A stretch of 64,000 nucleotides of DNA from Paramyrothecium sp. XJ0827 (taxonomy: Eukaryota > Ascomycota > Sordariomycetes > Hypocreales > Stachybotryaceae): NCBI GenBank assembly GCA_020881915.1, contig JAJFPB010000002.1, positions 3,658,001-3,722,000 on the forward strand. The letters run 5' to 3'. A program made the translations under genes and the position numbers. Positions 31,238 through 42,006 of the stretch are shown one piece after another. The notes beneath the pieces are model-generated. The model was not told the DNA's origin. It was given only the letters and a program-made list of their open reading frames with translations, and made no database searches. Numbering within the stretch: the stretch's first letter is position 1; each line of letters begins with the position of its first letter.

Positions 31238-33658
31238 GGTGGTTTGGCCGCATAAGATGCTGGCTGTAAGAATAAGAATCCAGGTTGGGCGGGCATTAGG
31301 TCGCATGGGACTTGCAACCACAACTGGAGTCCAGGGTCTTTTACACCACGTGCCGGGGTATTGAAGATCTCCGGTACCCCAACCCCGACCCGGAGATAAG
31401 AGCAACGCCACGGCAAATTCGGGGTACCAGTGCCAGACGGGTATCCGGCGACATTATTGCTTTGCATAGCACAAAGCTGGTGGACATACAAACGCATAGA
31501 TTTTTTACGGGCGCAAGCAATGTGCTGCTCACTTGGTCGCACACTTGGCGTTTATGGTTTGGGCTTTCAATTCATAACCTCGACACGGGGTAGGCAAAAT
31601 ACCGGGCATTTCAACGGATTTGAAAATGTTGGACCGGCGCACCATGGGGTGTTTTGTCACTTGGGCATGTATGCTTGTCATAGATACACAGTATGCCATT
31701 TGAACAGTTGTCAGAACATTGATTCTCGGTTTTCTGTGTACGATTTCTCTGTAGGAACAAGGACTTAAGATTATCAAAAGTGCTTAGACTCTTGTGCTAG
31801 CAGCACCTCTTGAACCTCTTGGTTGTCGAGAACCGACTGCTATCGGTGAGTGCATGCCACAACACGTGTGTGATCACTCCCTCCTGGATCCGATATAGCC
31901 TGGTGAAATCCGGGACTACGTCGACTTCCTGACACTTCCCGATAGTTACCCTGTAGCATCAGATTCTAGTTTGGAGGCTCGGGATCGCTGATCAGCCTCA
32001 ACTATGCTACTGCAGACGTTGCGGTTCTCTATAAGAAGAAAGCTCACGAAAGACTACTCTGTGGAGGTTCTTGGTCGTATGGTAAGTGCATACGCAGCAA
32101 CAAAGGCGAAGACGCCCTCCCCCCTAAACTTGTATAGGACATGTTCAATTCGCAAGCGAAACAACTCAATTCCGGCGCCAGATAGCCCGTGATCCGAAGG
32201 TGTCGATTGCACTGGCTCTTAGCAACGTCGCTAGTCGCTTTGTGAGTGCGGGTCACGAAGCCGACGTCTCCGCCACCACTCGGTACTATCGAAAGCAGCT
32301 ACTGCTACCTGGCCAAGACAAAAGCATCGCGATCAAGCAGAGCAGTTACAGTTTCCGAAACAGCATGCATAACATCCCGAGGCAACCGTTCACCCAAAAT
32401 AGCTCTCGCTTATCGAGCATTGTCTGCAGGTGGGAGCATCTGGGGAGCATGTGTTGTGCGGTTGTTTGTGTTGCGCGAGTGGAGGCCAAACAAGACGATG
32501 CAGCAAGGAGAGACCGCATAACATCACCAGCTAAAGGCAGCCTAGCAGGGGGCTCAGAGGGCAACAAAGTGCTGACAAACAAGGTGGAATGCCGATGTGG
32601 AGCAGCCGCGCGCAACGCCCACAGCAGCGGCGCCGGCGCATCGGAAATGCCACGCATGACATAGCACGCGCGCGGGAAGATCTCGTCTAATCTTTTCCCT
32701 TTTTCCCTTCGTTTGGGCATGACGGGCTGTGAAGTGATTCAAGTGCCTCGGTTCTCTCACCGTCTCACCGTCTCACTCGTATCTGCTTCATTTGTCATCT
32801 GCGGCATGTAGCGGGCCGTGGGTAGGGCACAACCAATGCCGAAAGCACAGATGCTGCGATATTGCCTCTTTGGGCAATGCCGTTCCGTGCTGCTGGTAAC
32901 TTCCATGCATGTTTCGAGAAGGGGCTGTGAGGGGGAGGGGCACACTGGATTTCGCTCCGTGTAACAGGTTCGCAGTCCACCACCGAGACGGCCTCTGTCC
33001 ATTCCTCACGCGCGAGAAAACAACCCAAGCTGTGCCATTAATACGGGCCTTGCCGTGGAAGGAAAACTAGCAGATTTAGTTTATTCGCAGCTGCTTAGTC
33101 CGCTGTTGCAAATCAGTCCCCTAGAGACAGAGAAATCACCACTTCTCCTCCGAATTCCGGGGCGACCCCACCGGCCGAAAGTCATTCGTAGCGCAGGAAA
33201 GAAAAAATTGCGGATTTCTCATCGCCCAGTCAGCAAGCCAAAGAGACGCTTGCGGAGATGCAAAGAGGGAAGGGAGCAAGAAAAAAGTGGAGGTACGGGG
33301 TCTGACCGGCGGCGCCAACTCGCCGGGCACCGCCTTGTCTGAGGAGAGTTGGCAGAGGAGCCCGTGGGGCGGGAAAGGGTGGAGGGTCCGGGTTACACGT
33401 TTTTCGAGGCAAATCCGGTAATCCGCAAGAACGACAGTTTTAGTCTGCCATTTTTGCTTACCTTTCCTGTTCCTTACCTTTATGCCACTTTTGGGGCCCG
33501 GGCTTGCTAATCGGAAACGGGAGTGGTGGCGGGGCCTAGCAGAAAGGCGGGCCTCGGGCCAAGATTCCATCACCAAGCAACGGTGGAAATATTTGTTGTA
33601 ATGGCGACTTGGTCTTGGGATGGAGTCTCCCACGGGAGAGAGGGGCGGCGTTGTGGGA

Positions 33659-33665
33659 TATAAAG
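33659..33665 (+). promoter_or_regulatory. TATA box of the nitroreductase gene
   Basis: TATAAAG, 162 nt upstream of the ATG at 33821. It lies downstream of the in-frame ATG at 33620, so that earlier ATG should not be in the main transcript. Confidence 0.6.
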
Positions 33666-33767
33666 TCCGTGGGGACCTCCTGCCTGGTTCCTGGATTCCC
33701 ATTCCGTTGCATCAGAATACATTAAAGAAAAGCACCTGCTCTTCCCACTTACACATCTACCCATCTA

Positions 33768-33797
33768 CACATACACACCACACACACACACACACAC
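33768..33797 (+). repeat. (CA)n microsatellite in the leader
   Basis: CA-dinucleotide repeat with a few interruptions, 24 nt before the nitroreductase start codon. Confidence 0.85.
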
Positions 33798-33820
33798 TTC
33801 ACTTCATCAAAGCCCTCACA

Positions 33821-34444
33821 ATGGCCGCCACCACCCAGCACAACGCCGACACTCTCTTCGAGATTGTCAAGGCCCGCCGCACCTTCTACCCCCTCAACAA
33901 GGAGCTCACCATCTCCAAGGAGCGCGTGCAGGAGATCGTCAACCAGGCCACCCTCCACACCCCCTCGGCCTTCAACTCGCAGTCCAACCGCGTCGTCGTG
34001 CTCTTCGGCGCCGAGCACGAGAAGCTGTGGGACCTGACGGCCGAGGTGCTGCGCGCCATCGTCCCCGAGGAGGCCTGGAAGCCCACCGGCGACAAGATGG
34101 CCATGTTCCGCGCCGCCGCCGGCACCGTCCTCTTCTTCGACGACCTCGACACCGTCTCCACCCTGCAGGCCCAGTTCGCCCCCTACGCCGACAAGTTCCC
34201 CGTCTTCGCCACCTCGAGCCTCGCCATGCAGCAGTTCCTGACCTGGACCGCCCTCGAGGCCGAGGGCCTCGGCGCCAACCTCCAGCACTACAACCCCCTC
34301 GTCGACGAGAAGATCCAGGAGACCTGGAAGGTCCCCAAGTCCTGGAAGCTCGACGCCCAGCTCGTCTTCGGCGGCAAGGCCGGCGAGGCCGGCGAGAAGG
34401 CCTTCAAGCCCGTCGAGGAGCGCGTCAAGGTCTTTGGTGCTTAA
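33821..34444 (+). CDS. nitroreductase-family oxidoreductase (HBN1/FRM2 type)
   Basis: Intronless, 207 residues. The N-terminus has the family phrase FEIVKARRTFYPLNKELTIS, followed by HTPSAFNSQSNRVVVLFG, the FMN-binding region of fungal FRM2/HBN1-like enzymes. A later helix reads LQHYNPLVDEKIQ, then W-K-V-P-x-x-W-K-L, which is also typical. These soluble FMN enzymes reduce nitro-aromatic compounds with NAD(P)H, and in yeast they affect fatty-acid signalling and oxidative stress. The start ATG (CACAATGG context) lies downstream of a TATA box and CA-rich leader. Codon bias is strongly GC3, suggesting high expression. The gene converges with PSD1. Confidence 0.92.
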   Translation: MAATTQHNADTLFEIVKARRTFYPLNKELTISKERVQEIVNQATLHTPSAFNSQSNRVVVLFGAEHEKLWDLTAEVLRAIVPEEAWKPTGDKMAMFRAAAGTVLFFDDLDTVSTLQAQFAPYADKFPVFATSSLAMQQFLTWTALEAEGLGANLQHYNPLVDEKIQETWKVPKSWKLDAQLVFGGKAGEAGEKAFKPVEERVKVFGA

Positions 34445-34829
34445 AAAGCAAAAGCACGAAAGCAACACTGTTTAGCTCTTTTCTCTTCGGACGTCTGATG
34501 ATGGGATGAGGGAAGTGGGTCGTGCATAGACATAGATATAGACAAGACTCGCGTCTTGGGTGGCATTGGGCGGAGTTATGAGCAAGGGCCTGGCGAGCTG
34601 TTAATAGTCACTGCTCCCATGGTCCTCTGCTTTGCATATATTACTTATTCCCTAGACAATAATTGATTTAGCGCTGTTCCTTTAAGCTGCCATGGCTATC
34701 TGTCCATCATACAAAATGTGTTTTATGTGTTCCATCTCGCCATTGCCATGTTCATGTACTCCTGGGAATTCTTACATCTAGCACCTACACACTCAACAGC
34801 ATTCGATCAGAGCGGTGCGTACAAACACT
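34445..34829. other. convergent 3' region, nitroreductase / PSD1
   Basis: 385 bp of AT-richer sequence that holds both 3'UTRs. Nothing else seen. Confidence 0.5.
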
Positions 34830-36564
34830 TTACTCCTCAAGCACCCGCCCGAGGGACTGCCCCATCTTGACTTTCTGTCCCTTCTCCACCGTCCAAATCC
34901 ACCCCTTTTTCTCGTGGTCCTCGCTAGTCGTTGACGCAGGCGCTTCAAACACCAATACGATTGTGCTTCCCAGTTGGAAACCGCCCATCTCATCACCACG
35001 TCGCAGGGCATGGCCTCCCAACACCGGGCTGGCACCTTGGTACGTGGCCTCGGCAAAGCCCAGGTACGGCTCGCCGCGTTCCGCCGCCTCGTCGGCCGCC
35101 CTGTCCGCCGCTGTGTCGGTGGTCAAGCTGTTGGTCCGCAGCTCGCGATCAAAGTTGATCTTGATGGAGCCAACGTTGGTAGCGCCGACGGGAATGTAGC
35201 TGAAGAAGCCCCATCGCCAGCGTCCCAGCAGCACGACGCGCTCGTTCAGGGTGAAGAGACCGGGTAGCGTTCGCTGCAGGTACGGCGACACGCTGAACAG
35301 CTCTCCCGCGAAATGACGCCTGCGCTCCACAACCCAGTTCGTAGGCGAGTGGAATCGGTGGTAGTCGCCCGGCGCCAGGTAGATCACGGCGTAGTACAGG
35401 GCCGTCGACTTGTCGGGGGATAGCATGTCGTACCAGTGGCGCTCGCCCAGCGCAAGCTCGGCACGAACCTCGGACACGGCGCCCGGCGTAGCTTCGGTGG
35501 ACTCGTCCTTGATTGCCAGCTTCGACGTGCCCTTCTTGCCCGACATGAGATTTGGCAGAGTGTAAGAAATACCGTTGACCTTGGCGAATTCCTCCTCTTG
35601 CTTGATCAGGCCTTCTTGCTCTGATAGCTCGCTGTGCGGTTTCTGAGCGTCACCGGGTGTGAGGATGGAAGAGGCCTCAGAGATGCTAGGGGTCGGTGTG
35701 TTCTTGCCCAGGAGAGCTTCGATGCTATACGTCATGCCCTTGACCTGCTCAATGTCGCCGCCTTCAATCTGACCAAACTGCAGGACCTTGCCGTCGGCGG
35801 GAGACAGCAGCGTGTGCGGGTCGGGGTCTAGCGGTCGCACGCCGGGCTTCAAGGTTCGGTAGAAGAAAGCAGCTAGGTTGGGGTAGACACGGAGATCCGG
35901 TTCGGACACCTCGTCGAGGCTTCGGAGGTCAGCACGGAATCCACGAGGCTGCCAATGCCCGAGGTCAACTTACTTGACGCCAAAAATCCAGGAGTAGAGC
36001 TTGAAGCCGGGAATGCGCAGATAGTAGGGGATGGTGAGTTCATTGAACCGACCCCAGAGTCGAGACAGTGCCTTGAGGGGAAGCGTCGACATGACCTGGA
36101 CCTGCCTGCGACCGGCGTTAACTTGACCGTTGAATTGCCTGGCTGTAACGAAGCTGCACGTACCAAGGGCCATCTGGCCGTACCCTGGCTCGCTTCTTGG
36201 GCGTCCTTGCGCCGTCTGGGATCTCATCCAGTTCCTGCTGCTTCTCTCGCTCCCTCGTGCTGACCTTGTAGAACTGCACGAGGCCTAGGAAGCCGATGCC
36301 GAGGCCGACGGGGATCTGGTACCATTGGATCTTGGAGTTCCGCAGCGCCTCGCCCAGGCGCTGGGAGAACCGCGGGCGCTTGCCCGAGCTGGAGGAGAAG
36401 TTGCGCGACACGCCGGGCGCGGCACGGGGCAGAGCGGTTCGGGAGGATGTGACGACATGACGGCTCACGTGCTGCGCGGCGCAGCTGGAGCACTGTCCTC
36501 GAGCGAAAACCAGGCTCTGCGTCCTGAGAAGCGCCTGGCCGGAGCCGACCATAGAGGTCGCCAT
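34830..36564 (-). CDS. PSD1: mitochondrial phosphatidylserine decarboxylase proenzyme 1
   Basis: Three exons: 36564-36164, 36105-35974 and 35919-34830, 540 residues. Introns are 58 and 54 nt. The N-terminus is a basic, Ser/Arg-rich mitochondrial presequence, followed by a transmembrane helix near 84-98 (PVGLGIGFLGLVQFY). Catalytic-domain blocks are VMSTLPLKALSRLWGRFN, a PGDYHRFHSPTNW motif carrying the catalytic His, and LGST near residues 494-497. Self-cleavage between Gly and Ser496 creates the pyruvoyl group on a 45-residue alpha subunit. The enzyme makes phosphatidylethanolamine in the inner membrane. A disordered acidic insertion (about 265-330) is common in fungal Psd1. The gene is divergent from the UBL gene. 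Confidence 0.95.
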
Positions 36565-37482
36565 GGCGAAGACCGGAGCAGAAAGGCAAGGGCGCAGGGG
36601 GAGGTCTACAATGCAGCAGAGCGATTGTCAGACATTGGCTTCGAGCTCGAAACGGAGAGGTCTGGAGCACAAGCTGCGGGCGTTGCAGCAGAATGACGCA
36701 AAGACGCTAGTGGGATTCACACGGCTGCACGATCCGCCGAAATCCCGAGACGTTGGACACACCGACAGACAGGAGTACTTCCTTGAGATACACCTGCCTG
36801 CCAACTGAGTGGTGAATCAAGTGGTAAGGCGACCCAAAGCCAGAAGGAATCTTGAAGCTCTCGCTGAACCACACAGTAAAACCATGATCAAGCTTCTTTG
36901 ACAGAATTTCAAACATATTTATCAGCATCGTTTGCATGAGCACGGCCCGTGCCGTTGTTATAACGTTGCCTTGAGGTACCTTAGTCCTGTGGTTGGCCCA
37001 CGCCGTTGGTACCGTACCCTCTGTGCCTGATCTACCTTGGAAGTTGAGGTACCTGGCTTCTGCACGTAATGCGGCCGGGGCGGTACGTACCCACCTCTGG
37101 GAAAGCCACCGTGGAATATTGTGTCCTTTCCATCGAGGTCGCATTTGTCAAGGAGCTCTTGTCCTCGCCGTGTTGTCCCAGTCCCCATCCACCTCGGAGT
37201 GCATCCCCCATCCCATCCATCCCATCCCACCATGTGCTGACTTGAGAGCCCTGGTGCTTTCTTTTTTGTTTGCGTTAGTGTTGTCGCTCCCTTCCGTCTC
37301 CTCTGTTCCTCGTTTGGCGGCCCTCTCGCCCGTACTATGCTAGCGGCGTCATCCCGCCGTCTGACATGAGCTGTCGCCGTTTACGTGCTCTGCTTCTTGA
37401 CAGCTTGCCGGACTAAGTGAACACCTAGCCATCTCAAAGCCGACCTGCGCGATAGCCTGTGATTGTCCTTAACCTCTCCACC
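36565..37482. promoter_or_regulatory. divergent promoter, PSD1 / UBL protein
   Basis: 918 bp between the two ATGs. A CATCC/CCATC short repeat occurs at 37200-37230. There is no TATA box in a convincing position and no coding sequence. Confidence 0.45.
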
Positions 37483-39825
37483 ATGGCTTCGGAAACAAAC
37501 AAGCACCAGCCCGGCGAAGCTGGCCCGGTCCCTGCCGACGCGCTCACCGTCAACCTCCAGATCGTGTCGCCGTCCGTTGGCGTGAACCGTCCGTTGCTGT
37601 TCCCCGGCCTGCCCGCCAACACCACGATCAAACAGCTCAAGGAGAGGATTCGTCAGACTCTGCCTCTGCAGCCAGCCGACGAGAACCAGCGCCTCATCCA
37701 CCGGGGTCGGGCCTTGATCCGTGAAGCGGACACCTTGCTCGAGATTTTGGGGGAAGACACGGTGAGCTTGATTCATATGGGCTTCCTGGCCGAGGACCTA
37801 TGGCTAACTTCGTTTGAGCTTCGCAACTCCGACCAGCAAACCATTCACCTCGTTATCAGGGAAACGATCGATACCCACGCAACCACGAGCTCGTCGGGCG
37901 CACGAGCACGAAGTCTCTCACCAGCAAACCCCGTCCCGAATCTCTCACGGCAGAACCTACCCCAGCAGCCTCCAGTAATTGGACCACAAGTCCCTCCAGG
38001 TTTTACGAGGCGCACCGTCACCCAATCCACTCCGAATCTGCCCCTGCCCCGCGGCCCTTCTCCAGCTCGGCCGCCGACCGCGGAACAAATCCCGGGGTTA
38101 CAAGGGGCAGCGGCAGCCCAACATGCCATGGCTCACCAGCAGGCGATGCTGCACCACCAGCAGCAGCAATTCCATCACCAGCACCAGAGCATGACGCAGT
38201 GGCTGACTCAACTGCAACGGGAAACCATGGCGAGAACCCTCATAAACCAGAATCAGCGCAATAGAGCGCAGCTTGGCATGCGTGGAATTGGAGACGCTGC
38301 AGGCGCAAACGGAGCAGCGCCGCCAGAACCCTTGAGCGGCCGAGCCAGCCCTGCCCCTAGCCATACCATAGTCCGCGAAGCCTGGGGCCCCAACGGTCGT
38401 ACGTACCAGGTCGAGACTGTCATCCGCACGACCGGTCCAAACCCGCAGCAGGGCCTTTCACCCACCGAGGTGCAGAATATCCTGCGTGGAGCGGATGCCA
38501 ACCAAGCCACGGCTGCCATGACCACTGCCATGCAGCGAAGCGCTTCGGGTGCCTCTTTGCACAACCGCCCGCTCACACAACCGGGTGTTACCAACCCAAT
38601 CGGTCTACCGCCGCTCGGATCTCACCCGCCCAGCGGAAGAGCAACGCCGGACTTTGGCTACAGGTTCGCAAACGGCGGCAACAATGCGTCGGGGTCATCG
38701 CCCGCCCAGCCCAGTGGGAGGCAGGGTCTCGAGGTGTACATCCTGTCATCGCCCGAGGGTCCACGTGCGCTCCTGGTCAACAACAACACTGCAGAGACGT
38801 ACTACACACCTATGTCAAGATCGCAGCCAGCCTGGAATATCCACGAATCTACCTACGCCGCACACCAAATCCAACTACAACAACTACAGCAACGGTGGCA
38901 GCAACAACAACAGGTGCAGCCGCAGACGCAACTGCAGCAGCAGCAGCAGCAGCAGCGAGAACCACTAAACTCACCCCATATTGACCAAGGCCAACCCCCT
39001 ACGGGGCAAGCTGAGTTGACCCCCCAAGAGCATGAGCATAGAAGACAGATGGAGGAGCAACAGTTGCTTCGACAAGGCGCCGCCCAGGTCTTGCAACCGC
39101 ATAATCAGCAAATGGGTGGTGTTCCGCCCATGTTAGTTCAGATCGGACCTCACATATGGATGCTTTTCCGGCTTGCGTTTGCTGTATGGATATTTAGCTC
39201 GCCGGGTTTGAGCTGGACAAAGTGGCTCATCATGGTCTTTCTTGCCATTTTCACATTTATAATGAGCACCGGCGTCCTCAATAGCATGGTTGACCGCGTC
39301 TGGCAACCTGCGGCAAGGCACTTGGAGAACCTCATTCGACCTCCAGCGCCAGCAGCGCGGCGGCCAGGGGCCAATGCAAATGGACAAGACGCCCAACAAC
39401 ACGGGGAGCCGGACCCCGCACAAATGGCCGCGAGGCTACTCGCTGAGCAGCGAGGACGTGAATCATGGGTTGCCGGGCAGGTGAGGCGGCTTGAGCGAGC
39501 GGGTCTTCTTTTCCTCGCCAGTATTGCTCCAGGTGTTGCTGAGCGACATATTGCGAACCTCGAGGCGGAGGCGCGCGCGGAGAGAGAACGGATAGCGGCC
39601 GAGGAGGCTGCTGCACGGGCAGCAGCGGAAGCGGCAGCAGCTGAGCCAACGGGGGCGAGCAATGACGCCGGAGCAGCGGGTGAGGATTCTGGAGACAGAA
39701 CGGGGGAGGCAAACTCGGATACCCGGCCTCAGGAACCTCCTGCGGGCGACCAGGAGCCTAACGTGGGGGATGGAGTAGCGGGCCAAGGGGCAGAGGCGCA
39801 TAGAGAACCCTTGATTGCTTTGTAG
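37483..39825 (+). CDS. ubiquitin-like-domain membrane protein (HERP/Usa1-like, ERAD)
   Basis: Intronless, 780 residues from ACCATGG at 37483; an in-frame GTG at 37459 only extends the open frame. A ubiquitin-like domain covers about residues 21-95 (TIKQLKERI, then QRLIHRGRAL). The middle is a long Gln/Pro/Ala-rich disordered region with a polyglutamine stretch near 484-500. A hydrophobic hairpin at about 558-605 (WMLFRLAFAVWIF and WLIMVFLAIFTFIM) provides two membrane passes. A charged Ala/Glu-rich tail follows. This layout matches HERP and yeast Usa1, scaffolds that link Hrd1 and Der1 in ER-associated degradation. The UBL subunit of the Dsc ligase is an alternative. Sequence outside the UBL is poorly conserved, so the exact orthology is uncertain. 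Confidence 0.78.
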   Translation: MASETNKHQPGEAGPVPADALTVNLQIVSPSVGVNRPLLFPGLPANTTIKQLKERIRQTLPLQPADENQRLIHRGRALIREADTLLEILGEDTVSLIHMGFLAEDLWLTSFELRNSDQQTIHLVIRETIDTHATTSSSGARARSLSPANPVPNLSRQNLPQQPPVIGPQVPPGFTRRTVTQSTPNLPLPRGPSPARPPTAEQIPGLQGAAAAQHAMAHQQAMLHHQQQQFHHQHQSMTQWLTQLQRETMARTLINQNQRNRAQLGMRGIGDAAGANGAAPPEPLSGRASPAPSHTIVREAWGPNGRTYQVETVIRTTGPNPQQGLSPTEVQNILRGADANQATAAMTTAMQRSASGASLHNRPLTQPGVTNPIGLPPLGSHPPSGRATPDFGYRFANGGNNASGSSPAQPSGRQGLEVYILSSPEGPRALLVNNNTAETYYTPMSRSQPAWNIHESTYAAHQIQLQQLQQRWQQQQQVQPQTQLQQQQQQQREPLNSPHIDQGQPPTGQAELTPQEHEHRRQMEEQQLLRQGAAQVLQPHNQQMGGVPPMLVQIGPHIWMLFRLAFAVWIFSSPGLSWTKWLIMVFLAIFTFIMSTGVLNSMVDRVWQPAARHLENLIRPPAPAARRPGANANGQDAQQHGEPDPAQMAARLLAEQRGRESWVAGQVRRLERAGLLFLASIAPGVAERHIANLEAEARAERERIAAEEAAARAAAEAAAAEPTGASNDAGAAGEDSGDRTGEANSDTRPQEPPAGDQEPNVGDGVAGQGAEAHREPLIAL

Positions 39826-40334
39826 ATGCGCAGCGCCGGCGACGGTTCAGGGAGGGGATTTACATGTTTGCATAGAGTCATCGGATTATGCCAAGCGAAT
39901 GCTATTTAGGAGTTGAGGAAAATGGAATTCAGGCGTACATTTCTGAAGACATTGGATTCCATCGCAAGAGACGCATATGGCGAGATACCGGCAGAACAGG
40001 TAGAGCACGCATGACATTTAAACGCTGGAGAGGAGCGGAGCGGAGCGGAACGTTGCCAGAGCTCGCTGGCGCTCACGTGCTGCGTCTCATGCACAGTGAC
40101 GATTGCTCTTATCTTATCAGCAGACAAGCTTTTGGACGAGCTGTCGTAAGTTGCCAGGTACCTAGAGAGGTGCTATTAGCTTCCAGACGTCAGGACTTCT
40201 GGAAATTATTCATACATCAGCGAACCGCACAGAAAACCCAAGATTTGCGAACCTGGCCTGGTAGAAACCCCAGAAATAGTCGAGATCCACACGGCGTATA
40301 TTGATCAAAGCGAAATCACAATTGGGTTGTAAAG
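39826..40334. other. intergenic, UBL gene to UCH gene
   Basis: 509 bp with a GGAGC/GGAAC short repeat at 40030-40052. No gene seen. Confidence 0.45.
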
Positions 40335-41452
40335 ATGAGTGGTGGTTGGAACACCAGTAAGTCCTCTCCCCCGGATCCGCCAGGAAAAAAGAGTCGACCG
40401 AGTAACTGACATCCTGCCCTGCTCCAGTCGAGTCCGACGCTGTAAGCGGTCCCCAAACACCACAAATGACTTGTTCCCCTGCGAACGGAAAGCCAGGCGC
40501 GTTACTGACTCCCAGCGCGGCGGGCTAGGGCGTCTTCACCTCGCTGCTCGAGAACCTCGGCATCAAGGACGTCCAGTTCGAGGAGCTCCTGACGCTCGAC
40601 CCCTCGGAGCTCGCGACGCTGCAGCCCGTCCACGGCGTCATCTTCCTCTTCAAGTACCCGACGGACCGGCCGTACGCCTCGGCCGACGGCCCGCTCGACG
40701 GCGCCTTCGACCACGCCGCCGCGCAGGACCTCTTCTTCGCGGCGCAGACGATCCAGAACGCCTGCGGCACCCAGGCCCTGCTCAGCGTCGCCATGAACAA
40801 GACGGCCGACGTCGACGTCGGCGACCGCATGCGCGAGTTCCGCGACTTCGCCATGGTCCTGCCGCCCGAGTTCCGCGGCGAGGCCCTCGGCAACTCGGAC
40901 CTGATCCGCGAGGTGCACAACTCCTTCGCCCGGAGCAGCCCCTTCGTCGACGAGACCCAGCGCACCGGCGAACCCGAGGACGCCTTCCACTTCATCGCCT
41001 ACACCCCCATCAACGGCACCCTCTACGAGCTCGACGGCCTGCAGCCCGCGCCCATCTCCCACGGGCCCTGCACCCCGGACGCCTTCCCCGCCAAGGTCGT
41101 CGACGTGCTGCAGCGCCGCGTCGCTCGCTACGAGGCCTCCGAGATCCGATTCAACCTGCTCGCCATGGTCCGCGACCTGCGCGCCCGCGCCCGCGACTTC
41201 GGCGACGACGAGCTGCTGGCCCGCGAGGAGCGCAAGCGCCGCGACTGGCAGTTTGAGAACGCCCTGCGCCGCCACAACTTTGTCGGCTTCGCCGGCGAGG
41301 TCCTCAAGGGCGTCGTGCGCGCCAAGGTGGCCGAGGGCGGCGACGGCGCCGTCAAGGCCTGGGTCGGCGAGAGCCTGGAGCGCAGGAGGGCCGCCGAAAA
41401 GAGCCTGCGGAGGGGGGACGGGGCCGGCGGCGACGTGGACATGGAGGACTAG
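40335..41452 (+). CDS. ubiquitin C-terminal hydrolase, UCH37/UCHL5 type
   Basis: Three exons: 40335-40356, a 14-nt microexon 40428-40441, and 40529-41452, 319 residues. The start MSGGWNTIESDAGVFTSLL is diagnostic of the UCH family and only appears after splicing both introns (71 and 87 nt). Catalytic residues are visible: oxyanion Gln85, nucleophile Cys91 (QTIQNACGTQ), His and Asp 15 residues apart (HFIAYTPINGTLYELD). The family consensus NACATQ reads NACGTQ here. The C-terminus keeps the ULD-like helices (NALRRHNFVGFAGEVLKG) that bind Rpn13 and a charged tail. UCH37/Uch2 trims ubiquitin chains at the proteasome 19S cap. The very GC-rich codon use gives a 336-codon antisense shadow that is not a gene. 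Confidence 0.93.
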
Positions 41453-42006
41453 GACCGTGGGGGGAGGTACCATGTGGCTTATGACTAGACAGGAATGAAT
41501 GGATGGAGGCAAGATACCCCTAAGACGCTGCGTTTCGGTGAAGTGTGCGGGAGGGCGCAGTGCATCTCGAAATTTGCGGTGGAAACTACTGAAATTATAT
41601 TACAGCCCTTCACGGCGAGGCTCAGCATCTCCCATCTGGAGCTGCGAGGAATGTCACGACAAGTCTTCCAGATGGATGGGATGGTGATGAATTTACTGCC
41701 TTATTGAGCACAGCAGTGCTAGCCTGATCGCACATTGATGCCACGGCAGCAAGTCTAGCTCGGCGGGCAGCCACTTATCTCTACATAGATTTCTGTCCCT
41801 ACGTATTCTTACATTTTTACCCAGCATTGCATCTACGGCAAAGACAGGTTTAACGGGTCGGTCTCTCTCCCCTGCATGTTGAAGTGGCATGTCGCTATAT
41901 GCCCTGACCTCCTCGCGCCAATTTACTTTTCCTCGATTGTCGTGGAGTGCGACCAAGCACCTGCTCGGCCAGCGCGTACATTTCCTTCATTGCACTCCGT
42001 CCGCGT
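41453..42006. other. convergent 3' region, UCH / purine permease
   Basis: 554 bp with AT-rich 3'UTR sequence at 41580-41860. No gene seen. Confidence 0.45.

Larger units (their letters stand above)
31238..33820. other. 2.6 kb intergenic region
   Basis: No supported gene. Open frames here lack conserved-looking sequence. The right end holds the nitroreductase promoter with a TATA box and a CA repeat in the leader. Confidence 0.5.

Noticed and set aside
33620..33820. Upstream in-frame ATG for the nitroreductase
   Set aside because: It lies upstream of the TATA box at 33659, and the extension is a CA-repeat-encoded His/Thr run, typical of a leader.
33749..34468. Antisense open frame opposite the nitroreductase gene
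   Set aside because: Shadow frame of Gly/Leu/Val/Glu composition; the + strand product is clearly a nitroreductase.
40502..41512. 336-codon antisense open frame opposite the UCH gene
   Set aside because: Shadow caused by extreme GC3 codon use; UCH catalytic residues are on the + strand.
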